Source: Aurantimonas sp. Leaf443
GTDB taxonomy: Bacteria > Pseudomonadota > Alphaproteobacteria > Rhizobiales > Rhizobiaceae
Reading direction: 5' to 3'
Assembly (NCBI RefSeq): GCF_001425575.1
Contig: NZ_LMRD01000007.1
Coordinates: forward strand, 496,001-560,000
Length of the DNA: 64,000 bases
Of this stretch, positions 38,683-48,295 are shown in pieces. Every line of letters begins with the position of its first letter. Position 1 is the first letter of the stretch. The position numbers and the translations under genes were made by a program. The notes beneath the pieces are model-generated. The model did not search any database. It was not told the origin of the DNA and was given only the letters and a program-made list of their open reading frames with translations.

Positions 38683-39659
38683 GCGCGGTCGCCGTCGTCG
38701 GCGGCGGCGCCTGGGGCACGGCGCTGGCCAGCCTCTATGCCCGCGCGGGCCGGCCGACCGTGCTCTACGCCCGCGACGGCGCGACGGTGAAGGCGGTGAA
38801 CGAAGCCTGCGAGAACCCCCGCTACCTGCCGGGCATCGCGCTTCCCGAAACGCTGCGCGCGACGAACGATCCGGCCGAGGCCCTGGCGGGCGCGGACACG
38901 GTGCTCTTCGTGGTGCCCGCGCAGACGCTGCGCAGCGTTGCCGGCGCGCTGGCGCCCCTCGTGCCGCGGCAGGCGCTCAGCGTCCTCTGCGCCAAGGGCA
39001 TCGACGCCTCCAGCGGCCGGTTCCCGTCGGAGATCTTCGCCGAGGCCTGCCCGGGCCGCGCGCTCGCCGTTCTCTCCGGCCCGAGCTTCGCCGCCGACGT
39101 CGCGGCCGGCCTGCCGACGGCCGTCACCGTCGCGGCATCGAGCCTTGCCCTTGCCGACGCGGCGGCGCAGGCGCTCTCCACCGCGAGCTTCCGCCCCTAT
39201 GCGAGCGACGACCTGCGCGGGGTGGAAGCCGGCGGCGCCTTGAAGAACGTGCTGGCGCTCGCCGCCGGCGCAGTCGCCGGGCGGCGCCTCGGCGCCTCGG
39301 CGCAGGCCGCCATCGTCACGCGCGGCTTCGTCGAATTGCGGCGCCTGGGCGCCGCGCTCGGCGGGCGGGCCGAGACGCTGATGGGCCTGTCCGGGCTCGG
39401 CGACCTCGTCCTCACCTGTTCCAGCCCGCAGTCGCGCAACTTCGCCTACGGCATGGCGCTCGGGCGCGGCGACGACCTTGCGGGCCTGAAGCTCGCCGAA
39501 GGCGTCCACACCGCCGGCATCGCCGCGCGGCTCGCCGCCGAGCACGGCATCGAGGCGCCGATCGTCGGGACGGTCGCCGCGCTCCTCGCGGGCCGCATCG
39601 ACGTGGAAGCCGCCATCCGCGATCTCCTCGCCCGGCCGCTGCGGCGCGAGGCCGAGTGA
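38679..39659 (+). CDS. gpsA: Glycerol-3-phosphate dehydrogenase [NAD(P)+]
   Basis: A 326-residue cytosolic enzyme reducing DHAP to sn-glycerol-3-phosphate for phospholipid synthesis. [20 protein letters not shown] is the Rossmann motif at the N-terminus. [31 protein letters not shown], the catalytic Lys in [13 protein letters not shown], and [15 protein letters not shown] are all present. A GTG start overlaps the tsaD stop (GTGA), so the two are translationally coupled. The tsaD-gpsA order is common in Hyphomicrobiales. Confidence 0.96.
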   Translation: MSAVAVVGGGAWGTALASLYARAGRPTVLYARDGATVKAVNEACENPRYLPGIALPETLRATNDPAEALAGADTVLFVVPAQTLRSVAGALAPLVPRQALSVLCAKGIDASSGRFPSEIFAEACPGRALAVLSGPSFAADVAAGLPTAVTVAASSLALADAAAQALSTASFRPYASDDLRGVEAGGALKNVLALAAGAVAGRRLGASAQAAIVTRGFVELRRLGAALGGRAETLMGLSGLGDLVLTCSSPQSRNFAYGMALGRGDDLAGLKLAEGVHTAGIAARLAAEHGIEAPIVGTVAALLAGRIDVEAAIRDLLARPLRREAE

Positions 39660-39758
39660 GGCGCCGTGGATTGGGGTTGAGCGGCCCGGCCGCGATGCTC
39701 TAAAGCCGCAGGGCGACGCGCGACCCTTTCCGCGACCCCGCCAAGGACCGATCTTCCG

Positions 39759-40049
39759 ATGCTCTACGCCCTTCTCTGCGACGACAAGCCCGGCGCCCTG
39801 CAGGTCCGCCTCGACACGCGGCCCGACCATGTCGCCCATCTGAACGCCCTCGGCGACGTCCTGAAATTCGCCGGCCCCTTCCTCGACGAGGCGGGAAAGC
39901 CCTGCGGCTCGATGCTCGTCGTCGAGGCCGAGAGCGCCGAGGCCGCCCGCGCCATCGCCGAGGCCGACCCCTATGCCAAGGCCGGCCTCTTCGCCTCGGT
40001 GGCGGTGCGCCCGTGGAACTGGACGATCAAGAACCCCGCCCATGGCTGA
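39759..40049 (+). CDS. YciI-like protein
   Basis: A 96-residue ferredoxin-like (dimeric alpha-beta barrel) protein. MLYALLCDDKPGALQVRLDT, then RPDHVAHLNALG and the AGPFLDEAGKPCGSMLVVEA segment, is the YciI family pattern, with the conserved His-Asp (PDHVAHL) pair. The family is of uncertain enzymatic function. It sits 99 nt after gpsA and overlaps the EVE gene by 8 nt. Confidence 0.9.
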   Translation: MLYALLCDDKPGALQVRLDTRPDHVAHLNALGDVLKFAGPFLDEAGKPCGSMLVVEAESAEAARAIAEADPYAKAGLFASVAVRPWNWTIKNPAHG

Positions 40050-40488
40050 GCCGACGCGCCACTGGCTGTTCAAGTCCGAACCCTCGACCTGGCCCTGGGA
40101 GAAGCAGAAGGCCGCAGGGCCCGCGGGCCAGGAATGGGACGGCGTGCGCAACTATCAGGCGCGCAACTTCATGCGCGAGATGAAGATCGGCGAGCGCGGC
40201 TTCTTCTACCATTCCAACGAGGGCAAGGCCGTCGTCGGCATCGTCGAGGTGGCCGCGCTCGCCCATCCCGACTCCACCGCCAAGGACGGCGCCTGGGAAT
40301 GCGTCGACCTGCGCGCGGTGATGGATCTGCCGAGACCCGTGACGCTCGAGACGATCAAGGCCGACGAGGCGCTGAAGGACATGGTGCTCGTCACCAATTC
40401 GCGCCTGTCCGTGCAGCCGGTGGGGGCGGCGGAGTTCGACCATATCTGCCGCCTCGGCGGGCTCGACCCCAAGGACGCGCTGGCGTGA
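40042..40488 (+). CDS. EVE domain-containing protein (Thy28-like)
   Basis: 148 residues. HWLFKSEPSTWPWEKQ (about residues 8-23), WDGVRNYQARNFMREMKIGE and FFYHSNEGKAVVGIVEVA are the EVE/PUA-like core, which in other systems reads modified bases. In alphaproteobacteria it commonly follows a YciI-like gene. The ATG at 40042 lies inside the end of that gene (8-nt overlap), so translation is coupled. Which nucleic acid it binds is unknown. Confidence 0.92.
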   Translation: MAEPTRHWLFKSEPSTWPWEKQKAAGPAGQEWDGVRNYQARNFMREMKIGERGFFYHSNEGKAVVGIVEVAALAHPDSTAKDGAWECVDLRAVMDLPRPVTLETIKADEALKDMVLVTNSRLSVQPVGAAEFDHICRLGGLDPKDALA

Positions 40489-40587
40489 AGCCGCGCGCCC
40501 TCGCCTGCGGCGGCCTGACGCGCCCGGAGGGGGAACCACGCGCCGGCGTGAACATTCCACGAACGACACCTTTCAAGGAGCCGTGCC

Positions 40588-40812
40588 GTGGACCATTCCA
40601 ACCCCAAGACCGAGACCCCCTCCAACACCGAGAAGGACCCGGCCGACTGGACGACCGGCGACGAGCCGATGACGGGCGCGCAAGGCTCCTATCTCAAGAC
40701 GCTCTGCGAGGAGACGGACACCGCGTTCGACGACACGCTGTCCAAGGCCGACGCCTCGATCATGATCGACAAGCTGCGCGCCGAGAGCGACCGGCTGAAG
40801 AAGGCCTCCTGA
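40588..40812 (+). CDS. DUF3072 domain protein
   Basis: A 74-residue acidic protein. DPADWTTGDEPMTGAQGSYL then KTLCEETDTAFDDTLSKADA is the DUF3072 signature, a short helical domain of unknown function common in alphaproteobacteria and actinobacteria. A GTG start at 40588 is used because AAGGAG lies 7 nt upstream. Single gene. Confidence 0.88.
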   Translation: MDHSNPKTETPSNTEKDPADWTTGDEPMTGAQGSYLKTLCEETDTAFDDTLSKADASIMIDKLRAESDRLKKAS

Positions 40813-40927
40813 GACACGCCCCGGCGCCCGGCGCCGGGGTGCCCGGCCCCAGGGCCTTTCGCGGCCTTTCGCGAAAGGCCGGACCGCGTGCGTCGGCGCG
40901 CCGCGCCGCTTCGCAGGACCGCGCCGC

Positions 40928-41587
40928 GTGACGCGCCTTTCCCCGGAGCGCGCCGAAACCTTCATCCGCGCCAACACCGCCGTCCTCCTGCCCTCGCACG
41001 TGCCCGAGATTCCGCTGCATCTGGCGGACGAGGCGCACGAGCTCTGGCTGAAGACGCAGGAGGAGCTCGACGCGTTCGGCCTCGCGCCGCCCTTCTGGGC
41101 CTTCGCCTGGGCCGGCGGACAGGCGCTCGCCCGCCACGTCCTCGACGAGCCCGGCCTCGTCGCGGGCCGCTCCGTCCTCGATTTCGCCAGCGGCTCGGGC
41201 CTCGTCGCCATCGCCGCCGCCAAGTCCGGCGCCGGCCCCGTGCGCGCCGCCGACATCGACCCGTTCTGCGAAGCCGCCATCGCCCTCAACGCGGCGCTGA
41301 ACGGCGTGACAATCGCCTTCGAGGGCGCCGATCTCGTCGGCACGCCCGTGGCGGAAGAGGTCGTGCTCGCCGGCGACATCTTCTTCGACAAGGCCATCGC
41401 CGACGCCATCACCCCCTGGTTCGACACGCTCGCCCGCGCGGGCCGCACCATTCTCGTCGGCGACCCCGGCCGCGCCTACCTCCCCCGCCACCGCCTCGAA
41501 CGCCTCTCCACCTTCGAAGTCCCCGTCACCCGGGCGCTGGAGGACGCGGAGGTGAAACGCGCCAGCGTCTGGCGCTGGCTCGCCTGA
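40928..41587 (+). CDS. Class I SAM-dependent methyltransferase, ETF-beta lysine methyltransferase-like
   Basis: 219 residues. The SAM-binding motif I is VLDFASGSGLVAIAAAKSGA (about residues 83-102), with the acidic loop RAADIDPFCEAAIALNA. N-terminal FIRANTAVLLPSHVPEIPLH and LAPPFWAFAWAGGQALARHV, and the motif IV-like VLAGDIFFDKAIAD, resemble the bacterial relatives of the ETFB lysine methyltransferase (METTL20 type) more than PrmA. The substrate is not proven. A GTG start at 40928 fits the domain start; no ATG is available. Followed by a 375-bp gap. Confidence 0.85.
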   Translation: MTRLSPERAETFIRANTAVLLPSHVPEIPLHLADEAHELWLKTQEELDAFGLAPPFWAFAWAGGQALARHVLDEPGLVAGRSVLDFASGSGLVAIAAAKSGAGPVRAADIDPFCEAAIALNAALNGVTIAFEGADLVGTPVAEEVVLAGDIFFDKAIADAITPWFDTLARAGRTILVGDPGRAYLPRHRLERLSTFEVPVTRALEDAEVKRASVWRWLA

Positions 41588-41616
41588 AGAGTGTCGGCGG
41601 CGGGGAGAGCTGCTCC

Positions 41617-41782
41617 CCTTCTCCCCTTGGGGTGCGAAGCGCGGGCGAGACCCGTGGCTCGCCCAGGGTCCTGGCAGGGAAATGAGGGACGCCGGGCGCG
41701 AAACGCGGCGCCGTCTTTAGTCTCACCCGGCTTCCACCTCCCTCATCCGTCTGCCGGCAACTTTTCCTGAGGCGGGAGAAGG
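41617..41782. repeat. Degenerate inverted intergenic repeat pair
   Basis: Two segments face each other. The left runs from CCTTCTCCC (41617-41625) to ATGAGGG (41682-41688). The right runs from CCCTCAT (41740-41746) to GGGAGAAGG (41774-41782). These outer and inner boxes are exact reverse complements, while the sequence between them has drifted. The CCCTCAT...GGGAGAAGG box pair is of the kind seen in dispersed Rhizobiales intergenic repeats (from memory). This fills most of the 375-bp gap (41588-41962) before imuA; the remainder holds the LexA box. Confidence 0.5.
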
Positions 41783-41884
41783 CAGCGGCGTCGCCGCCGC
41801 GCCATGCCCGGAAGTTCCTTTGTATAAGGAAAATAATCTCTCGGCCGTCGCCTTGACTCTCGTCCGCCGCGCTGGAATCCATAG

Positions 41885-41899
41885 GAACATATCAGGAAC
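41885..41899. promoter_or_regulatory. LexA (SOS) box of the imuA-imuB-dnaE2 operon
   Basis: GAAC-ATATCAG-GAAC is an exact GAAC-N7-GAAC, the reverse complement of the alphaproteobacterial LexA operator GTTC-N7-GTTC. It sits 63 nt before the imuA ATG, and the AT-rich stretch TATAAGGAAAATAAT lies about 50 nt upstream. The imuAB-dnaE2 cassette is a known LexA target, so sequence and context agree. Confidence 0.85.
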
Positions 41900-41962
41900 A
41901 AAGCCTCTCCGGGAGAGAGGGCGGGACGGCCGTCGCCTTGCGGGACGGACGAGGAGACTGCC

Positions 41963-43012
41963 ATGCGCCAAAATCCGGACGAAGGCCATGCGGACGGGGC
42001 TCCCGCGGCGTCGGGCGTGCCGTTTCGGGACCGCCGCGCGGCCGGCACGGCGGGGGAAGACGCCGCCGGCCGGCCGGATCGGGCCGGGCATGGCGATAGG
42101 AATCGCGACCTTGCGGCGCTGCGCCAGACGATCGCCCGAATCGCCGGGGAGCCCATCGCGAGGCTGGAGGACCCGGCGGAGCCGCACGAGGCCGCGGGCC
42201 GGCCGGAGGGGAACGGCCGGCGCGCGCTCCAGCCCTTGCGCCCGCTCGGCGCGCCGGCGGCCGACAGGGCGCTCGGCGGCGGCATCGCGGCCGGCGGGCT
42301 GACGGAGATCCATTCGGACGAGACGCGCGGGGCGGGCACGCTCGCCGGCTTCGCGCTGGCGCTGGCGCTGCGCCTTGGCGCCGGCACCGCGCGTCCTCTG
42401 CTCTGGCTCGCGCCCTCCCATGCCCTGCGCGAGGCCGGCCTGCCCTACGGACCGGGCCTTGCCGGCTTCGGCTTCGACCCCGCCGCGCTTCTTCTCGTGC
42501 GCACCCGGCGTCTCGAGGAGGCGGTCTGGGCGGGCGAGGAGGCGGCCTCCTGCCGGGCGCTGTCGGTGGTGGTGCTGGAGGTGCGCGGCAACCCCGGGCG
42601 GCTCGCGCTGGAGGGCACGCGCCGCCTGCATGTGCGGGCCCGCGAGGCGGGCGTCGCGCTGCTTCTCCTGCGCCAGAACGCCGCGCCTGAGCCGACCGCC
42701 GCGCCCCTGCGCCTGCGCGTGGCGCCCGGCTCGGCCTCCCCTGTCGCCGATCTCGCCGAGGCGCCCCGTCTTCTCGGCGCCCCCCTCTTCCAGATCGCGC
42801 TCGAGAAGTCGCGATCGGGTCCCCCGCAGCGCTTTACCCTGGAGTGGAATCCCCATGAGCGACGTTTCGACGAGCCACGGCCAGGCGCGCGCCAGCCGCT
42901 TTCTCGCCCTCAGCCTGCCCTTCCTCTCGACGGACAGGGTGCGGCGGGACGATCTGGGACGCTCGTGGCGCTGGCCCGGCGGGAGCCGGGGCCGCTGGCC
43001 CGCGCCGGCTGA
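41963..43012 (+). CDS. imuA: Mutasome protein ImuA
   Basis: 349 residues. The N-terminal about 85 residues are Arg/Gly/Ala-rich. The RecA-like core starts at LGGGIAAGGLTEIHSDETRG and runs through RPLLWLAPSHALREAGLPYG, GFDPAALLLVRTRRLEEAVW and ALSVVVLEVRGNPGRLALEG, which is the ImuA family order. It lacks a Walker A P-loop. ImuA bridges ImuB to RecA or the other partners of DNA-damage-induced translesion synthesis. The last 52 codons overlap imuB in another frame (158 nt), so the C-terminal Pro/Arg-rich tail is shaped by the ImuB N-terminal code and may be dispensable. First gene behind the LexA box. Confidence 0.92.
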   Translation: MRQNPDEGHADGAPAASGVPFRDRRAAGTAGEDAAGRPDRAGHGDRNRDLAALRQTIARIAGEPIARLEDPAEPHEAAGRPEGNGRRALQPLRPLGAPAADRALGGGIAAGGLTEIHSDETRGAGTLAGFALALALRLGAGTARPLLWLAPSHALREAGLPYGPGLAGFGFDPAALLLVRTRRLEEAVWAGEEAASCRALSVVVLEVRGNPGRLALEGTRRLHVRAREAGVALLLLRQNAAPEPTAAPLRLRVAPGSASPVADLAEAPRLLGAPLFQIALEKSRSGPPQRFTLEWNPHERRFDEPRPGARQPLSRPQPALPLDGQGAAGRSGTLVALARREPGPLARAG

Positions 43013-44597
43013 CGCCCGGCGCGGGGCGGGCGGAGCGGGCCCCGTCCTGCCCGAGCCCCTCGTCCTGATCGAGAGCTGCGCCGGCACGCAGCGCCTCGTG
43101 GCGCTGTGCGAGGGCGCCGAGGCGCTCGGCCTGACCAAGGGGCTCGGCGCGGCCGAGGCGCGCGCGCGCTTTCCCCGCCTCGACCTGCGCGAGGCGGACG
43201 CGGCCGCCGACGCGCGGCTCCTGGAGGCCGTCGCCGACTGGTGCGACCGCTACACGCCGCTCGTCGCCCTCGACGCGCCGCACGGGCTGGTGCTCGACAT
43301 TTCCGGCTGCGCCCATCTCTTCGGCGGCGAGAAGGCGTTGATGGACGACCTCCTCGCCCGCCTCTTCGCGCAAGGGTTGCGCGCCGAGGCCGCCATCGCC
43401 TCCCATCCCGGCACCGCCCTGGCGCTGACGGGCGCCCGCTCCGCCGCGGGCCGGGATGCGGGCCGGGCGGGCCGGCACCCGCGCGACGGCGCCCCATGCC
43501 CGCGCGTGCCCGAGGGCGAGGAGGTGGCGGCCGTCTCGCCCCTTCCCGTCTCGGCCCTGCGGCTTTCCGAGGCCGAGGAGGCGCTCCTCGCCCGGCTCGG
43601 CCTTCTCGACATCGGCGCGCTCCTGGCGCTGCCGCGCGCGGGGCTGGCGCGCCGGTTCGGCAGCGCGCTCCTGGCGCGGCTCGACGAGGCGACGGGCCTT
43701 GGCCGCCGCCCCATCGGGCCGCGCCGCCCCGCCGCGCAGCTCATCGCCGAGCGGCGCTTCGCCGAGCCCATCTCGCTGACCGACGACGTCGAGCGGATCG
43801 CCGAGCATCTGGCGGCGCGCCTGCGGGACGGGCTGGAGCGGCGCGGCGAAGGCGGACGATGCTTCGAGCTGTCGCTCTTCCGGGCCGATGGCGGGGTGGA
43901 GCGCGTCGCCGTCAGCGCCGCGCGCCCGCTGCGCGACGAGAGGCGCGTCGTGGCGCTCCTGCGCGAGCGCATCAAGGGTCTGGGCGAGGCGTTCGACGCG
44001 GCCTTCGGCTACGATCTCGTGCGCCTCTGCGTGCTGACGGCCGAGCCGATGGAGGAGCATCAGGGCGATCTGTCCGGCGAGGCGAGCGGGGAGGCCGATC
44101 TTTCCACTCTCATCGACCGGCTCGGCGCCCGGCTCGGGCAGACGAGCGTCCTGCGCCTCTCGCCGATCGAGAGCCACCGTCCGGAGCGCGCGCAGGCGCT
44201 TCAGGTCGCCGCGGGCCTGCAGGCCCGGCCGGAACCGCGCGAAGCGCGCCGCGCCGCCGGACCGGGGGGCGGGCGCGCGGCCGATCTGGCGAGCACCTTC
44301 TGGCTCTACGCCGCCCCGCGCCCGGTGCGCCTTCTCGATCCGCCCGAGCCCGTCGAGGCCATCGCCGAGGTGCCGGAGGGGCCGCCCATGCGCTTTCGCT
44401 GGCGCCGCGCCTCGCACGGCGTCGCCCGCGTCGAGGGCCCCGAGAGGATCGGCGCGGAATGGTGGCGGGCCGATGCGGGCTCGACGCGCGACTACTACCG
44501 CGTCGAGGACGAGGCGGGCCGGCGCTACTGGCTGTTCCGCGAAGGGCTCTACGGGCAGGAGAAGCCCGCCTGGTTCCTGCACGGCATCTTCGCCTGA
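42855..44597 (+). CDS. imuB: Mutasome protein ImuB (catalytically degenerate Y-family polymerase)
   Basis: A 580-residue Y-family DNA polymerase homologue. [19 protein letters not shown] opens the palm, [20 protein letters not shown] and [20 protein letters not shown] continue it, and the active-site acidic motif is replaced by [13 protein letters not shown], as in other ImuB proteins. It therefore acts as a clamp-binding scaffold for DnaE2, not as a polymerase. The little-finger domain follows ([20 protein letters not shown]). The C-terminus [20 protein letters not shown] is the family's conserved tail. The start at 42855 is set by the conserved N-terminus, which forces the 158-nt overlap with imuA. 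Its stop overlaps dnaE2 (TGATG). Confidence 0.94.
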   Translation: MSDVSTSHGQARASRFLALSLPFLSTDRVRRDDLGRSWRWPGGSRGRWPAPADARRGAGGAGPVLPEPLVLIESCAGTQRLVALCEGAEALGLTKGLGAAEARARFPRLDLREADAAADARLLEAVADWCDRYTPLVALDAPHGLVLDISGCAHLFGGEKALMDDLLARLFAQGLRAEAAIASHPGTALALTGARSAAGRDAGRAGRHPRDGAPCPRVPEGEEVAAVSPLPVSALRLSEAEEALLARLGLLDIGALLALPRAGLARRFGSALLARLDEATGLGRRPIGPRRPAAQLIAERRFAEPISLTDDVERIAEHLAARLRDGLERRGEGGRCFELSLFRADGGVERVAVSAARPLRDERRVVALLRERIKGLGEAFDAAFGYDLVRLCVLTAEPMEEHQGDLSGEASGEADLSTLIDRLGARLGQTSVLRLSPIESHRPERAQALQVAAGLQARPEPREARRAAGPGGGRAADLASTFWLYAAPRPVRLLDPPEPVEAIAEVPEGPPMRFRWRRASHGVARVEGPERIGAEWWRADAGSTRDYYRVEDEAGRRYWLFREGLYGQEKPAWFLHGIFA

Positions 44598-47500
44598 TGC
44601 GCCGCACGATAGCGATCTCGCGCCCGGCAGGATCCCGGGCCGGCGGGGCGGCCCCGGCCTATGTCGAGCTCGGCCTCGCCTCCAACTTCTCCTTCCTGCA
44701 GGGCGCCTCGCACCCGGAGGAGATCGCGGTGGCCGGCATGCGGCTCGGCCTTGCGGGCCTCGGCCTTGCCGACCGCAACACGGTCTCGGGCACGGTGCGC
44801 CTGCATCTGGCGGCGCGCGAGGCGGGTCTTGCCTTCGCGCCGGGCGCCCGGCTCGTCTTCGCGGACGAGACGCCCGACATCCTCGCCTATCCGCGCACGC
44901 GCCTCGGCTGGGGAAAGCTTTGCCGGCTTCTGAGCCTCGGCAACCTGCGCGGGGCGAAGGGCACCTGCACGCTGCACCTGCGCGATCTCCTGGAATGGGG
45001 CGAGGACCTGTCCCTCGCCCTCCTCCTGCCGGCGGCAGCGGGCGCCGAGGGACCGCAGGCAAGGGCCGCCGAGGCCCGGGCCCGCGCCGCGCTGCGCGCC
45101 CTCGCCGAGGCCTATCCGGGCGCCGCGCGGCTTGCCGCCGCCCCGCGCTACGACGGGCTCGACGCCCGCCGCCTGGCCCGCGCGAGCCGGCTCGCCGAGG
45201 CCTGCGGCACGCCGATGATGGCGACCAACGACGTCCTCTATCACGACCGCGCCCGCCGCCCGCTGCAGGACGTCCTCACCGCCATCGGCGCCCATAGGCC
45301 GCTCGCCGAGGCCGGCTTTTGCCTCGCCGCCAATGCCGAGCGCCACCTGAAGGGCGCGGCCGAGATGACGCGGCTCTTCCGCGAGCATCCGCGCGCGATC
45401 GGGGAGACGCTCGCCTTCTTCGAGGAACTCGCCTTCGACCTGAAGTCGCTGCGCTACGAATATCCCGACGAGGCCGGCCGCATCGCCGCCACGCCGACGC
45501 AGGAATTGCGGCGCCTCGCCTACGAGGGCGCCGCCCGGCGCTATCCCGCCGGCCTTCCCGCGAGCGTCGTCGCGGCCATCAAGCACGAGCTGGCGACGAT
45601 CGAGAAACTCGAATACGAGCCCTACTTCCTCACCGTCCACGCCATCGTGAAGGCCGCGCGCGAGGAGCTCGGCATCCTGTGCCAGGGCCGCGGCTCGGCG
45701 GCCAATTCCGTCGTCTGCTTCTGCATCGGCGTCACCGAGGTCTCGCCCGAGCGCGCCGGCCTCCTCTTCGAGCGCTTCATCTCCGCCGGCCGCGCCGAGC
45801 CGCCGGACATCGACATCGACTTCGAGCACGAGCGGCGCGAGGAGGTGATCGCCTGGATCTACGAGCGCTACGGCCGCGACAACGCCGCCATCGCGGCGAC
45901 CGTCATCACCTACCGCACCCGCTCGGCCGCGCGCGAGGTCGGCAAGGCCTTCGGCCTCTCGGGCGACGCCGTCTCGGCGCTGACGGGCGCGGTCTGGGGC
46001 TGGTCCGAGGAGGGCCTGGGCGAGCGCGAGGCGAAGGCCGCCGGCCTCAGCGTGGAGGACGCCACGACCGCGCAGGTCCTGGCCTATTCGAGCGAGCTCT
46101 CCGGCTTTCCCCGCCACCTCTCCCAGCATGTCGGCGGCTTCGTCATCACGCGCGGGCGCATCGACGAGGTCGTGCCCATCCTCAACAGCGCCATGGACGG
46201 GCGCACGATCGTGGAATGGAACAAGGACGATCTCGACGAGCTCGGCATCCTGAAGATCGACATCCTGGCGCTCGGCATGCTGACGGCGCTCAAACGCGGC
46301 TTCGCCCTTCTGGAGGATCACTACGGCAGGACCCTCACGCTCGCCGATCTCTCCATGAAGGACGACGACGAGGCCACCTACGCGATGATCCGGCGCGCCG
46401 ACACGCTCGGCGTCTTCCAGATCGAGTCGCGCGCGCAGATGACGATGCTGCCCAAGCTTCGGCCCGACAAGTTCTACGACCTCGTCATCGAGGTCGCCAT
46501 CGTGCGTCCCGGCCCCATCCAGGGCGACATGGTCCACCCCTATCTGCGCCGCAAGATGGGGCTGGAGGAGCCGACCTATCCCAAGCCCGAGCTGCGGCAG
46601 ATCCTGGAGAAGACGCTCGGCGTGCCGCTCTTCCAGGAACAGGCGATGAAGATCGCCATCGTCGCCGCCGGCTTCACGCCCGACGACGCCGACAAGCTGC
46701 GCCGCTCCATGGCGACCTTCCGCCGGATGGGCACGATCCACACCTTCCGCGCCAAGATGATCGAGGGCATGGCGAAGAACGGCTACGAGCGCGACTTCGC
46801 CGAGCGCTGCTTCAAGCAGATCGAGGGGTTCGGCGAATACGGCTTTCCCGAGAGCCACGCCGCCTCCTTCGCCCTCCTCGTCTACGCCTCGGCCTGGCTG
46901 AAATGCCATTATCCCGACGTGTTCTGCGCCGCCCTCCTCAACGCCCAGCCCATGGGCTTCTACGCCCCCGCCCAGATCGTGCGCGACGCGGCCGACCACG
47001 GCGTCACGCTCAGGCCCGTCTGCGTCAACCGCTCGCACTGGGATTCGACGCTGGAGGAGGAGGCCTTCGACCCCGCGCGCATCGCGCCGCGCCATCGCGA
47101 GATGACGGGCGCGATCGGGACGCGCCATGCCGTGCGCCTCGGCTTACGGCAGGTGAAGGGCCTGTCGGAGGCGGAGATGCGACGGCTGGTGGAGCGGCGG
47201 GGAGCGGGCTACGATTCGGTGCGCGACCTCTGGCTGCGCTCGGGGCTGAAGCGCGCCGCCATCGAGCGCCTCGCCGACGCCGACGCCTTCGCCGGCCTCG
47301 GCCTGTCGCGGCGCGACGCGCTCTGGGCCTGCCGGGCGCTCGATGCGGCGGGCGCCGCCGAGCATCTGCCGCTCTTCCTCGCCGCCGAGGCCGCCGCCGA
47401 CCTGCAGCCCGAGCCGGACGCCGCCCTGCCCCCCATGCGCCTCGGCGAGGAGGTGATCGCCGACTATCGCTTCGTCTCCCTGTCGCTGAAGGCGCACCCG

Positions 47501-48136
47501 GTCTCCTTCGTGCGCGCCGCGCTCGCCGCCCAGCGCATCCTGCCGGACGCGCGCCTGGAGGAGCTGCGCTCGGGCAGCCGGGTGATCGTCTCGGGCCTCG
47601 TCCTGGTGCGCCAGCGGCCGGGCTCGGCCAAGGGCGTCATCTTCATGACGCTGGAGGACGAGACGGGCATCGCCAACGTCATCGTCTGGCCCAAGGTCTT
47701 CGAGGCCTTCCGGCCGATCGTTCTCGGCGCGCGCTTCGTCAAGGTCACCGGCCGCATGCAGAGCGACCATGGCGTCATCCACGTCGTCGCCGAGCGGCTG
47801 GACGACCTGACCGGGCTCCTGATGCAGGTCGCCTCCGGCAGCGCCGCCGTCTCCAACGCGCTCGCCCCCGCAGACCACGTGCGCCACCCCTTACGTCCCG
47901 GCCATCCGCGCGGGCAGGTGCCCGCCGCCCTGCCCCCCGGCGAGGCGCTCGGCACGATGCTGGCGCGCGCCGACGAGGTGCGCCGGCCCGTGGACGAGAT
48001 GCGCCTCCACCGCCGCCGGCTCGACCATATGCGCCGCATGGCCATCCTCTCAAGCCGCGAGGACGGCACGCCCGCCCCCGCGCAGGCCGGGCGCGAGGCC
48101 CGCGCCGTCCTGCCGAAGGGGCGCAACTTCCAGTAG
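44597..48136 (+). CDS. dnaE2: Error-prone DNA polymerase DnaE2
   Basis: A 1179-residue C-family polymerase, somewhat longer than the usual about 1080. The N-terminal PHP domain begins [20 protein letters not shown]. The palm has [15 protein letters not shown] and the catalytic [16 protein letters not shown], with the acidic run starting at D404. [20 protein letters not shown] and [20 protein letters not shown] are the fingers/thumb region typical of DnaE2. A C-terminal OB fold ([20 protein letters not shown]) follows. It lacks the tau-binding tail of replicative DnaE1. With ImuA and ImuB it performs SOS-induced mutagenic synthesis. The ATG at 44597 overlaps the imuB stop by 1 nt; frames extending further upstream are the imuB sequence read out of phase. 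Confidence 0.96.
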   Translation: MRRTIAISRPAGSRAGGAAPAYVELGLASNFSFLQGASHPEEIAVAGMRLGLAGLGLADRNTVSGTVRLHLAAREAGLAFAPGARLVFADETPDILAYPRTRLGWGKLCRLLSLGNLRGAKGTCTLHLRDLLEWGEDLSLALLLPAAAGAEGPQARAAEARARAALRALAEAYPGAARLAAAPRYDGLDARRLARASRLAEACGTPMMATNDVLYHDRARRPLQDVLTAIGAHRPLAEAGFCLAANAERHLKGAAEMTRLFREHPRAIGETLAFFEELAFDLKSLRYEYPDEAGRIAATPTQELRRLAYEGAARRYPAGLPASVVAAIKHELATIEKLEYEPYFLTVHAIVKAAREELGILCQGRGSAANSVVCFCIGVTEVSPERAGLLFERFISAGRAEPPDIDIDFEHERREEVIAWIYERYGRDNAAIAATVITYRTRSAAREVGKAFGLSGDAVSALTGAVWGWSEEGLGEREAKAAGLSVEDATTAQVLAYSSELSGFPRHLSQHVGGFVITRGRIDEVVPILNSAMDGRTIVEWNKDDLDELGILKIDILALGMLTALKRGFALLEDHYGRTLTLADLSMKDDDEATYAMIRRADTLGVFQIESRAQMTMLPKLRPDKFYDLVIEVAIVRPGPIQGDMVHPYLRRKMGLEEPTYPKPELRQILEKTLGVPLFQEQAMKIAIVAAGFTPDDADKLRRSMATFRRMGTIHTFRAKMIEGMAKNGYERDFAERCFKQIEGFGEYGFPESHAASFALLVYASAWLKCHYPDVFCAALLNAQPMGFYAPAQIVRDAADHGVTLRPVCVNRSHWDSTLEEEAFDPARIAPRHREMTGAIGTRHAVRLGLRQVKGLSEAEMRRLVERRGAGYDSVRDLWLRSGLKRAAIERLADADAFAGLGLSRRDALWACRALDAAGAAEHLPLFLAAEAAADLQPEPDAALPPMRLGEEVIADYRFVSLSLKAHPVSFVRAALAAQRILPDARLEELRSGSRVIVSGLVLVRQRPGSAKGVIFMTLEDETGIANVIVWPKVFEAFRPIVLGARFVKVTGRMQSDHGVIHVVAERLDDLTGLLMQVASGSAAVSNALAPADHVRHPLRPGHPRGQVPAALPPGEALGTMLARADEVRRPVDEMRLHRRRLDHMRRMAILSSREDGTPAPAQAGREARAVLPKGRNFQ

Positions 48137-48295
48137 GCTCCGGCCGGGACCGCGGTATTTTTGCCGCAGTCCGAAAACCGCTGGAGCGCGGCTCTGGCCG
48201 AAAGGCCCGGCGCGTCTAGATCGATTCCAATCCGCCCCGGCGGGCATGGCGGGCCCGTCCGGCGCCCGGCGCACTCTTCCCTCCGAAAGGATCCG

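Noticed and set aside
43106-44596. Upstream in-frame extension of dnaE2 through imuB
   Set aside because: The extension encodes Arg-rich non-homologous sequence and is imuB read out of frame; the DnaE2 domain starts right after the ATG at 44597.
48160-48180. Possible dnaE2 terminator (GCGG...CCGC around TATTTTT)
   Set aside because: The T-run lies inside the loop rather than after the stem, and the stem is only 4 bp.
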